Translations under genes and position numbers: made by a program | Source: Frankiaceae bacterium | GTDB taxonomy: Bacteria > Actinomycetota > Actinomycetes > JAVEEJ01 | Assembly (NCBI GenBank): GCA_030840515.1 | Contig: JAVEEJ010000154.1 | Span: forward strand, 1 to 15,975 | Reading direction: 5' to 3' | Length of the DNA: 15,975 nucleotides | In this document: one piece after another, positions 6,095-12,642 of the stretch | Position numbering within the stretch: the first letter of the stretch is position 1 | How the letters are laid out: each line of letters opens with the position of its first letter | Notes under the pieces: generated by a model | What the model saw: the letters and a program-made list of their open reading frames with translations, nothing else | Databases searched by the model: none | Told to the model about the DNA's origin: nothing

Positions 6095-8328
6095 GCCCGG
6101 GCCGCCCGAGGCGAGGCCAGGTGGGCGGAATGCTCGCCGTGCTGGCCGCCGCCGGGCTCGTGGCCTTCGGGCCGGCTGCGCACGCGGTTCCTGCCACGGG
6201 CCGCTCAGCGCCGGGCGCCGCCCCGACCGTCCCCGATCAGCTGCCCGTCCGGCTCGTCATCGAGAAGGTCTCTCCCTACGTGCTGCGGCCGGGCCAGCCC
6301 CTGGAGCTCACGGGCAGCGTCGTGAACGACGGCGACGAGGTGCTGACCGGCGTCCACATCAGGACGCGGGCGCAGCCCCGACGCGTGGGGACCCGGTTCG
6401 GGTTGGGAGAGGGGCTCACCGACCCCGGGCCGCTCGGGACGAGGACGATCGGTGACTTCGATCTGCACGTCGACTTGGCGGCGCATGCGTCTCTACCGTG
6501 GTCGGCCACGCTGCCCGCGGACACGCTGGGCGGGGGCGCAAGAGAGCTCGCCGTCTACCTGGTGGGCGCGGAGGTGCGCGCCGGGATCGGTTCCGGCCCG
6601 CGCAGCACCGTCGCCCGAACCCGCGTTCCCGTGACGTTCGTCCCCACCGGGGCCCGCTTCCGTCCCACCCGGCTGGCCATGCTCTGGCCGCTGGTCGAGA
6701 CACCGCACAGGGGTCCCTCTGCCGCCTACCTGGACGACAGCCTCGCCGGGACGCTCAGTGGCTCCGGCCGGCTCAACGTGCTGCTCACCGCCGGCGCTGC
6801 AGGGCACGCGACCACCGTCGCCGGCCTCGGCGTCGCCTCCAAGGCGGCCGCCCCGCTGCCCCTGACCTGGGTGGCTGACCCGGCGCTGCTGCAAGGGGCC
6901 GCGGACCTGGCGGACGGCTATCGCCTGGTGGACGGCAAGCGCACCACGGAGGGGAAACGCGCCGGCCCGGCCGGTACCTGGCTCCGGACCGCGACCACCG
7001 TGCTGCGTGACGCCTCCGACCAGGGGTCCCTCATCACGCTGCCCTACGCCGACCCTGACCTCGCCGCGCTCACGCGCAACGGCCTCGGCACGGACTTCGG
7101 AGTGGCCGCCCGCCGCGGCGGGGAGCAGGTCAGGGACGTGCTCGGCGTGGCCCCGCAGAGCACGACCGTCTGGCCGGCCGGTGGGCATGTGAGCGCGGAC
7201 TCGCTCGACGCCCTGGCCACCTCCAACGTCGAGCGGCTGGTGCTCTCGGGTGACGCGCTCCCGCTGACGGAGCGGTTGAACTACACGCCTGACGCTGCAG
7301 CGACGGTGCAATCGAGCGCCGGGGCCATGCCTGTCATGCTCACCGACTCGCTGCTCGACTCGCTGCTCGCCGCCGGCGTCCGGCACGCCGATCCCGCGAG
7401 CGGTCTGGCGGCCGACGGCGAGCCCCCGTCGCCGATGGCGCTGGTGCAGCGCTTCCTCGCCGAGACCGCCCTGATCACCGCCGAGCTGCCGAGCCGGCCG
7501 CGCGACATCGTCGTCGCCGCCCCGAGGCGCTGGGATCCCGATCCCCAACTCGTCACACGACTGCTCAACCGGCTCGGCGACGTGCCCTGGCTGAGCATCA
7601 CGCCGCTGTCTGCACTGCGTGCCACCCCTCCGACAGGTGTCGCGCGCGGCCCGCTGAACGACCCGCCCGCGCTGCACCGCTCCGAGCTGCCGACCGACCT
7701 CCTGACCCAACCCTCCATCGGGATCGCTGCCCTGCGCGTCCGCTTGCGGGACCTGCGCTCGGTCCTTGGCGACGCGGCAGCCACGGCCACGCTGCCCTTC
7801 GACCTCGCGCTGCTGCGCGCTGAGTCCTCTCAGTGGGGCGCGGAGCCCGCGACCGGCGAGGCGGTGCGCCACGCCACCGCATCAGCGCTGATCGCCGACA
7901 GCAGCCGGGTTCGCATCTCCTCCGCCGGGTTGATCACCCTCACCAGCCAGCGCGGCGCGCTGCCCATCACGCTCGAGAACGGGCTGGACTACCCCGTGAC
8001 GGTCCGGCTTCGGCTGTCCACGCCCTCGCGCGCCCGGCTCAGCGCTCCGGAGGACCAGCTGCGCACCATCGAGGCGCACCACAGGAGAACCCTGCAGGTC
8101 GACGCCAAGGCCTTCACCTCCGGCGTCTTCACCGTCGACGCGCAGCTGGTGACGCCCGACCGGCACCCTTACGGCCCACCAGTGCAGCTGCGCGTGCGGT
8201 CGACCGAGTACGGCGCCATCGCCGTGGCGATCACGGCGGGCGGGCTCGTCGTACTCGCCATCGCGATCATCATCCGGCTCACCCGCCGGGTGCTGCGCAG
8301 TCGGCGGGCCCGGCAGGTGCCCGCGTGA
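6091..8328 (+). CDS. DUF6049-type exported, membrane-anchored protein
   Basis: A 745-residue protein with an N-terminal signal or anchor segment (residues 12-32, ending AAHAVPA). A very large extracytoplasmic portion follows. A single C-terminal membrane helix at about residues 709-728 precedes a short Arg-rich cytoplasmic tail. Residues about 50-185 look like a beta-sandwich (LVIEKVSPYVLRPGQPLEL followed by alternating strands). A second beta-sandwich lies near 600-700, before the helix. By position between the NUDIX gene and murJ, by length and by topology it matches the family of mycobacterial Rv3909. Its function is unknown, and a role in lipid II export or wall assembly is inferred only from the conserved linkage with murJ. 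It overlaps its neighbours on both sides by GTGA (6091-6094 and 8325-8328), so stoichiometric expression with MurJ is likely. Confidence 0.85.
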   Translation: MSPGRPRRGQVGGMLAVLAAAGLVAFGPAAHAVPATGRSAPGAAPTVPDQLPVRLVIEKVSPYVLRPGQPLELTGSVVNDGDEVLTGVHIRTRAQPRRVGTRFGLGEGLTDPGPLGTRTIGDFDLHVDLAAHASLPWSATLPADTLGGGARELAVYLVGAEVRAGIGSGPRSTVARTRVPVTFVPTGARFRPTRLAMLWPLVETPHRGPSAAYLDDSLAGTLSGSGRLNVLLTAGAAGHATTVAGLGVASKAAAPLPLTWVADPALLQGAADLADGYRLVDGKRTTEGKRAGPAGTWLRTATTVLRDASDQGSLITLPYADPDLAALTRNGLGTDFGVAARRGGEQVRDVLGVAPQSTTVWPAGGHVSADSLDALATSNVERLVLSGDALPLTERLNYTPDAAATVQSSAGAMPVMLTDSLLDSLLAAGVRHADPASGLAADGEPPSPMALVQRFLAETALITAELPSRPRDIVVAAPRRWDPDPQLVTRLLNRLGDVPWLSITPLSALRATPPTGVARGPLNDPPALHRSELPTDLLTQPSIGIAALRVRLRDLRSVLGDAAATATLPFDLALLRAESSQWGAEPATGEAVRHATASALIADSSRVRISSAGLITLTSQRGALPITLENGLDYPVTVRLRLSTPSRARLSAPEDQLRTIEAHHRRTLQVDAKAFTSGVFTVDAQLVTPDRHPYGPPVQLRVRSTEYGAIAVAITAGGLVVLAIAIIIRLTRRVLRSRRARQVPA

Positions 8329-9938
8329 ACGACGAGGCCCTCGCCCCCAGCCGGTCGATGGCGCTCGGCACGATCGCGTCGCGGGCCAGCGGATTCCTGC
8401 GCACCGCCGTCATCGCCGCAGCCTTGGGGCCTGGCCTGCTCGGCGACGCCTACAACGTGGCGAACACGACGCCGAACATCGTCTACGAGCTGTTGCTCGG
8501 GGGCGTGCTGACCTCGTTCGTCGTGCCGCTGCTCGTGGCTGCGGGGGCGCGCGACGGGGACGGCGGCGAGGCGTACGGGCAGCGGCTGCTGACGCTGGTG
8601 ACGGTCGGGTTGACCGCGCTGAGCGCGCTCGCGGTGCTGGCAGGGCCCTGGATCGTGCGGGCCTACCTCCACACGTGCAGCCCCGCGCAGGAGCACCTGG
8701 CCACCGTGTTCGTGCGGTACTTCCTTCCCCAGATCCTGTTCTACGGGGTCGGCGCGACGATGGGGGCGGTCCTGAACGCCCGGGGGTCATTCACCGCGCC
8801 GATGTGGGCTCCCGTGCTCAACAACGCGGTCGTCATCGGCACCGGGATCGCCTTCCTCACCCTGACGCACGGGCACCCCTCACCGGGCCGGCTCGGCGGC
8901 CGGGACACCTTGCTGCTCGGTCTCGGCACCACGGCCGGCATCGTGGCCCAGGCGGTGGCACTGCTGCCGGCCCTGCGGGCCAGCGGCTTCCACTGGCGCT
9001 GGCGGCTCGACTTTGCCCCCGGGGAGCTGTCCAGCGCCGCGAACCTGGCCCGGTGGGCGTTCGTCTACGTCGTGGCCAACCAGGTGGCGTACGTCGTAGT
9101 GGTCCGGCTGGCGACGGGCGCCGCGCACTGCGGAGCAAAGGGCCGGGCGAGCGGGTTCTCGCCGTACGCGTATGCCTTCCAGCTCTTCCAGCTGCCGCAC
9201 GCCGTGATCGCCGTCTCGATCATCACCGCCCTCCTCCCGCGGATGAGCCGTCATGCCACCGAGGGCCGGCTCGATCTGGTCCGGGCCGACGTCTCCACCG
9301 GCTGGAGGAGCGCAGCCGTGCTGCTCGTGCCGGCCTCGATCGGGGCGCTTGTGCTGGGCCGCGAACTCGCCGTCGTGCTCCTCGCCCACGGCAACACGAC
9401 CGTCGCCGACGCCAGGTACATCGGGACCGTGCTGGCCTGCTTCACGCTGGGACTGGTGCCGTTCTCCTTCTTCCAGCTGGCGCTCCGCGCGTTCAACGCC
9501 CAGCAGGACGCCCGGACTCCCGCGCTGGTGAACATCGCCGTCAACGTGGTCAACCTGGCCGTGGACGTCGCGCTCTACCTCGCGCTGCCGTCCCGGGTCC
9601 GGGTGGCGGGCCTGGCGCTGGGCTGGGCGGTGTCCTATGCGGTCGGTCTGGCCATCCTCGTCCGGCTCCTGGCCAGGCGCACCGAGGGGGTGGACGGGCC
9701 CCGGGTCACCCGAACCGTGACGCGCCTGGTCGCGGCAAGCCTCCCGGCGGCGCTCCTCGCCGGCCTCGGCGCGTTCGTCGCCCACGCCGTGCTGGGTTGG
9801 GGCGGGGCCGGGTCCCTCATGGCGCTCCTCCTCGGTGGCGGCACCGGCCTCGTGGTGTTCACCGCGACCGCCCGGCGGCTCCGCATCAGCGAGCTCGGCG
9901 CGGTGGGCGCCCTCCTCCGGGCGCGGGCGCGGGGTTGA
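8325..9938 (+). CDS. murJ: Lipid II flippase MurJ, without fused pseudokinase domain
   Basis: A 537-residue polytopic protein of the MviN/MurJ family, which moves lipid II across the cytoplasmic membrane for peptidoglycan synthesis. Family signatures are present. N-terminal arginines occur at 20 and 26, and DAYNVANTTPN at 41-51 corresponds to the region around E. coli Asp39. LPQILFYGVGATMGAVLNA (134-152) and AFNAQQDARTPALVNI in the second half are also recognisable. The predicted helix count fits the 14-helix fold. The protein ends right after the last helix in a short basic tail (LLRARARG). Mycobacterial MviN (Rv3910) instead carries a pseudokinase and an extracellular domain on the same chain. 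Here the equivalent domains are a separate gene at 12631. The GTG start overlaps the DUF6049 stop, and longer upstream starts would lie inside that gene. Confidence 0.95.
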   Translation: MNDEALAPSRSMALGTIASRASGFLRTAVIAAALGPGLLGDAYNVANTTPNIVYELLLGGVLTSFVVPLLVAAGARDGDGGEAYGQRLLTLVTVGLTALSALAVLAGPWIVRAYLHTCSPAQEHLATVFVRYFLPQILFYGVGATMGAVLNARGSFTAPMWAPVLNNAVVIGTGIAFLTLTHGHPSPGRLGGRDTLLLGLGTTAGIVAQAVALLPALRASGFHWRWRLDFAPGELSSAANLARWAFVYVVANQVAYVVVVRLATGAAHCGAKGRASGFSPYAYAFQLFQLPHAVIAVSIITALLPRMSRHATEGRLDLVRADVSTGWRSAAVLLVPASIGALVLGRELAVVLLAHGNTTVADARYIGTVLACFTLGLVPFSFFQLALRAFNAQQDARTPALVNIAVNVVNLAVDVALYLALPSRVRVAGLALGWAVSYAVGLAILVRLLARRTEGVDGPRVTRTVTRLVAASLPAALLAGLGAFVAHAVLGWGGAGSLMALLLGGGTGLVVFTATARRLRISELGAVGALLRARARG

Positions 9939-9943
9939 GCGCC

Positions 9944-9981
9944 GGCCGCTGAACGGCTCAAGGGGGGCCGCCGAACGGCCG
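9944..9981 (+). repeat. Two tandem hairpin units between murJ and the TadE-like gene
   Basis: Two 16-base units, at 9944-9959 and 9966-9981, are identical except at three positions and repeat every 22 bases. The first forms GCCG-CTGAA-CGGC and the second GGCCG-CCGAA-CGGCC. They fill most of the gap after the murJ stop. They may act as a transcript processing site, an mRNA stabiliser or a partial terminator that lowers expression of the downstream genes. Confidence 0.5.
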
Positions 9982-9992
9982 ACAACGCCCTC

Positions 9993-10391
9993 GTGCGCCT
10001 GAACCCCTGCTCCGAGCGCGGCGACATCGTCGTCGGCTGGCTGACGCGCGTCGTGCTGGTGCTCGCCGGCTTCGGCGTGCTCGCCTACGACGCGGTCGCC
10101 CTGGGCGTCGCCAAGACCCAGGTCGCCGACCACGCGTCCACCGCTGCTCTCGCCGCCGCGGACACCTGGGCCCGCACCCACGACGTCTCGCAGACCGTGG
10201 CTGCCGCCGTGGCCTCAGCGAGCTCGTCCGGCGATGTCGTCCTGGCGAAGGACGTCACGATCGCCCAGGACGGCACCGTCAGGGTCAAGGCATGCCGCAC
10301 CGCCACCACGCTCCTGGTCTACCGGACCTCGGCCACGAAGAAGTGGGCAGTCCAGTGCGGCACGGGGCAGGGCCGCTCGGTCGACTCGTGA
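9993..10391 (+). CDS. Small TadE-like single-pass membrane protein
   Basis: A 132-residue protein with a short N-terminal cytoplasmic piece, one membrane helix (residues about 15-36) and an exported C-terminal part. The segment after the helix, 'AKTQVADHASTAALAAADTW' (40-59), resembles the Ala-rich helix that follows the membrane anchor in TadE/TadG-like pilus proteins. The rest is a small beta-type domain with Cys101 and Cys122, which could form a disulfide. No pilus assembly genes are nearby, so the resemblance may reflect only a shared anchor architecture. The GTG at 9993 lacks a good ribosome binding site and a nearby -10 element, so it may depend on transcription from the murJ operon. 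The stop overlaps the next gene as GTGA (10388-10391), which argues that the product works with the adjacent NlpC/P60 hydrolase. Confidence 0.7.
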   Translation: MRLNPCSERGDIVVGWLTRVVLVLAGFGVLAYDAVALGVAKTQVADHASTAALAAADTWARTHDVSQTVAAAVASASSSGDVVLAKDVTIAQDGTVRVKACRTATTLLVYRTSATKKWAVQCGTGQGRSVDS

Positions 10392-11449
10392 GGTGGGGCC
10401 GGCGCGTCGCGCTGGCGGGCGGGCTGGCAGTCGCCCTCTCCTGGGCCGGCACCGCCCCCGCTCTGAGCGACCCCCTGGGAAGCGCCCGGGCCCGGGCCAC
10501 GGCACTGCGGGCGCAGGTCGACCGGCTCAACGTGCAGGCCGAGATCGCGGCCGAGGAGTACGACGCGGCCCAGGCGCGCTTCGGCGACGTCGTCGCCCGT
10601 CATCTCCTCGCCCAGCGTCAGCTCGAGACTGCGGCCCAGGGCTCGCAGGCAGGTCGGGCCGCGGCAGGCAGCAGGGTCCGGGCCCTCTACCGAGCCGGGG
10701 GCCGGCTCGGACTGCTCTCCACGGTGATCAGCGCGCCCAACGTCAGCGAGGCGCTCAACCGCTACCACGCGGTCCAGCACGTCTTCAGCGGGGATGCCGC
10801 AGCGCTGCGCCAGACCGAGACGTTCCAGCAGGGCGCAGCGGCGATCGAGGGTCGGCTCGCCGCGCTGGCCGCGGAGCAGACCAAGCTCGAGCGTGAGGTC
10901 ACCCGGCGCGCCGACCGGGTGCGTGCCCTCCTCGCGCAGCAGCAGACCCTGCTCGCTGCGGCCGACGCCCACGTCTTGGAGCTGGTGGCCCAGCAGCGGG
11001 CCGCCGCGGAGGCCGCGGCCGCCGCGCGTGCAGCCGCCCAGCTCGCTGCGGCGGGCCCGCTGGGCAACGTCGCTCCCAGCGCCGTCGCCCAGCGAGCGCT
11101 GGCCGCGGCCACGACGCAGATCGGCAAGCCCTACCAGTGGGGCGCGACCGGACCGGCGTCCTTCGACTGCTCGGGGCTGACCGGGTGGGCCTACGCCCAA
11201 GCCGGCGTCTCGCTCCCCAGGACGAGCCGCCAGCAGTGGCTGGTGGGCACCCACGTGGCACTCGGTGAGCTGGCACCGGGGGACCTGCTCTTCTGGGCCA
11301 CCGACGTCGCGAACCCCTCGACCATCCACCATGTGGCGATCTACGCAGGGGCGGGGCAGATGGTCGCGGCCCCCCACACCGGAGCGCTCGTGCAGCAGCA
11401 GCCGGTCTACCTCGACGGCTATATCGGGGCAGTCCGCCCCACGGGCTAA
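10388..11449 (+). CDS. Secreted coiled-coil NlpC/P60 peptidoglycan endopeptidase (CwlO/RipA-like)
   Basis: A 353-residue exported wall hydrolase. A signal peptide at residues 1-27 ends near APALS. Residues about 30-215 form long Ala/Gln/Arg-rich coiled coils broken near 100-125, as in the autoinhibitory or FtsEX-responsive part of CwlO- and RipC-like enzymes. An Ala-rich linker follows. The NlpC/P60 domain covers about 232-353, with catalytic Cys261 in FDCSGL, His315 in HHVAIYAG and His330 in AAPHTG. Such enzymes cut stem peptides, usually between D-Glu and the diamino acid. I chose the GTG at 10388 because it overlaps the previous stop and places the signal peptide at the N-terminus. The in-frame ATG at 10292 would add 32 non-signal residues. 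No FtsEX genes occur in the window. Confidence 0.9.
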   Translation: MRWGRRVALAGGLAVALSWAGTAPALSDPLGSARARATALRAQVDRLNVQAEIAAEEYDAAQARFGDVVARHLLAQRQLETAAQGSQAGRAAAGSRVRALYRAGGRLGLLSTVISAPNVSEALNRYHAVQHVFSGDAAALRQTETFQQGAAAIEGRLAALAAEQTKLEREVTRRADRVRALLAQQQTLLAAADAHVLELVAQQRAAAEAAAAARAAAQLAAAGPLGNVAPSAVAQRALAAATTQIGKPYQWGATGPASFDCSGLTGWAYAQAGVSLPRTSRQQWLVGTHVALGELAPGDLLFWATDVANPSTIHHVAIYAGAGQMVAAPHTGALVQQQPVYLDGYIGAVRPTG

Positions 11450-11493
11450 ACCCGGCAGATCAAGGGTGTAGCGCCCAGGCAACCCCGATCCGC

Positions 11494-11522
11494 TGGCGAT
11501 CCGCGCCGCTGGCACCTAACCT
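11494..11522 (+). promoter_or_regulatory. Probable promoter of the riboswitch-controlled hydrolase gene
   Basis: TAACCT at 11517-11522 matches TANNNT. TGGCGA at 11494-11499 is a weak -35 with a 17-base spacer. Transcription from about 11529 would include the whole c-di-AMP aptamer that begins near 11548. Positions 11450-11493 hold nothing I can identify beyond a short repeat of CCGCTGGC. Confidence 0.5.
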
Positions 11523-11547
11523 TCACCAGTCCGACGCACCCGGTGGG

Positions 11548-11764
11548 CAACGCCGAGTCCTGCCCTCCCGCCGATACGTGCGCCATACGTTCTCACTCAG
11601 CTCCACAGCTTTGGGCAGGAGCGGGGGACCCAATGGTTCCCGGCTCATCCACGGATGAGCCTCGGGGTGAAGCCGCCGTACTCGCACTGCGTGTCTAGTC
11701 ACGCGTGCGCCACGGCGGCCGGGCCATCCCCGGCCCGAACCCGACAGCTCACCTCGCAGGCGTG
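11548..11764 (+). ncRNA. Cyclic di-AMP riboswitch (ydaO/yuaA class)
   Basis: The stretch carries the hallmark conserved blocks of the actinobacterial ydaO class in order. These are CGCCGAGTCC (11551-11560), GAGCGGGGGACCCAA (11619-11633), GGGGTGAAGCCG (11664-11675), and CGAACCCGACAGCTC with CTCGCAGGCG near the 3' end (11736-11762). Pairing supports it. The closing stem is ACGCC (11550-11554) with GGCGT (11759-11763). TCCTGCCC (11558-11565) pairs with GGGCAGGA (11613-11620). GGCTCATCC (11642-11650) pairs with GGATGAGCC (11653-11661), and GCCGCCGT (11672-11679) with ACGGCGGC (11712-11719). Riboswitches of this class bind c-di-AMP, usually switch expression off, and often control NlpC/P60 or Rpf wall hydrolases in actinobacteria. 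Here the aptamer ends 2 bases before the Shine-Dalgarno of the hydrolase gene, with no room for a separate terminator, so control of translation is likely. Confidence 0.95.
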
Positions 11765-11765
11765 T

Positions 11766-11774
11766 GGGGAAGGA
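11766..11774 (+). promoter_or_regulatory. Shine-Dalgarno directly after the riboswitch closing stem
   Basis: GGGGAAGGA lies 7 bases before the GTG at 11782. It decides that start over the in-frame GTG at 11764, which overlaps the end of the aptamer and has no ribosome binding site. Its position next to the closing stem suggests that ligand binding changes its accessibility. Confidence 0.75.
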
Positions 11775-11781
11775 AATCACA

Positions 11782-12564
11782 GTGCCCCCGGTGCGCCCTT
11801 CTGCGCCCTCGCACGCCCTCAAAGGCCTCTGCATCCTCCTGTCCAGCTTCGTCGCGGTGTCCCTCGCCGCGCTCTCGCCGGTAGCAGCCAACGCTGCCAC
11901 CGCGGCGGCCGCGACCACGACCTCCATCACCGCCAGCTCCACCCGCGTCGCCTCTGGCGCCAGCGTCATGCTGACGATCACCGTGAAGCGCACGGCCGAC
12001 GGCGCCAACGGCGCCGGCTCGGTGAAGCTCTACCGCCAGACAGGGAGCTCGACTCCCTGGCAGTACGTCCGCACAGTCCCGGCCAGCTCCGGTGTGGCGA
12101 AGGCCGGATACCGGGCGACCACCACCTACCGCTGGCACGCCAGCTTCGTCGCCACCTCGGCGAACGCGGCCTCGAGCTCGACGACCAACCCGACGGTCGT
12201 CGTGGTCTCGCCCACGCTCGGCTCCCGCGCCGTGACTGAGGCCTCGCATCACGCGGGGGCCCCTTACCAGTGGGGTGCGGCCGGTCCGACCCGGTTCGAC
12301 TGCAGCGGGTTCACGCGCTACGTCTTCGGCCGCCTGGGCAAGTCACTGCCGCACAACTCCTCGCAGCAGTACGGGTCCGTGCACCACATCAGCAAGTCCT
12401 CGATGCGCGTGGGTGATCTCATCTTCATCCACGACGGCGGCGGCATCTACCACGTCGGCATCTACGCCGGCAGCGGCTACATGTGGCACTCGCCGCACAG
12501 CGGCGACCACGTCCGCAAGGGCAAGATCTGGACCTCGTCCTACTACGTGGGACGCGTCGGCTAG
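11782..12564 (+). CDS. Secreted Ig-like domain plus NlpC/P60 peptidoglycan hydrolase
   Basis: A 260-residue exported enzyme. The signal peptide is followed by a likely cleavage site after ANA at residue 38. Residues about 45-143 form an Ig-like beta domain (TTTSITASSTRVASGASVML to PTVVVVSP), probably a spacer or wall-binding module. The NlpC/P60 domain covers about 148-260, with Cys174 in FDCSGF, His224 in YHVGIYAG and His239 in HSPHSGD as the expected catalytic residues. It should cleave peptidoglycan stem peptides outside the membrane. It lacks the long coiled coil of the hydrolase gene just upstream, so the two are not recent duplicates in full, although their catalytic domains are similar (PYQWGA is shared). 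Expression should fall when c-di-AMP is high, through the riboswitch in its leader. Confidence 0.92.
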   Translation: MPPVRPSAPSHALKGLCILLSSFVAVSLAALSPVAANAATAAAATTTSITASSTRVASGASVMLTITVKRTADGANGAGSVKLYRQTGSSTPWQYVRTVPASSGVAKAGYRATTTYRWHASFVATSANAASSSTTNPTVVVVSPTLGSRAVTEASHHAGAPYQWGAAGPTRFDCSGFTRYVFGRLGKSLPHNSSQQYGSVHHISKSSMRVGDLIFIHDGGGIYHVGIYAGSGYMWHSPHSGDHVRKGKIWTSSYYVGRVG

Positions 12565-12588
12565 GAACCGCGCAACGCTCACTGCCGT

Positions 12589-12642
12589 CACCGGGCCCGG
12601 TGTCGCCACCCCTCCTGCCAGGATGGGCGAGTGACACCGGGC
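12589..12642 (+). promoter_or_regulatory. Overlapping inverted repeats around the pseudokinase start codon
   Basis: CACCGGGCCCGGTG (12589-12602) is a perfect 14-base palindrome. Its right half extends to GCCCGGTGTC (12595-12604), which pairs perfectly over 10 bases with GACACCGGGC (12633-12642), just inside the pseudokinase gene. In RNA reading through from upstream these are two mutually exclusive hairpins, the second enclosing the start codon. In DNA they flank the -10 element as possible operator half-sites. The palindrome could also help to terminate transcription of the hydrolase gene. Confidence 0.45.
12619..12624 (+). promoter_or_regulatory. Possible -10 element of a leaderless pseudokinase promoter
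   Basis: CAGGAT matches TANNNT except at the first base and lies 6 bases before the GTG at 12631, the spacing seen for other leaderless genes in this window. No Shine-Dalgarno sequence is evident. Confidence 0.4.

Noticed and set aside
6493..7872. Long minus-strand open frame of 459 codons opposite the DUF6049 gene
   Set aside because: It is rich in Arg, Gly and Gln with no recognisable motif. It lies antisense to a gene with clear signal peptide, membrane helix and operon context, as expected from GC-rich codon bias.
7833..8324. Possible 164-residue N-terminal extension of MurJ
   Set aside because: The extension is Arg/Pro/Gly-rich shadow sequence inside the DUF6049 gene. The GTG at 8325 overlaps the previous stop and gives the normal MurJ N-terminus.
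10292..10387. Upstream ATG for the first NlpC/P60 gene
   Set aside because: It would bury the signal peptide behind 32 hydrophilic residues and overlap the TadE-like gene by 100 bases. The GTG at 10388 fits coupling and secretion.
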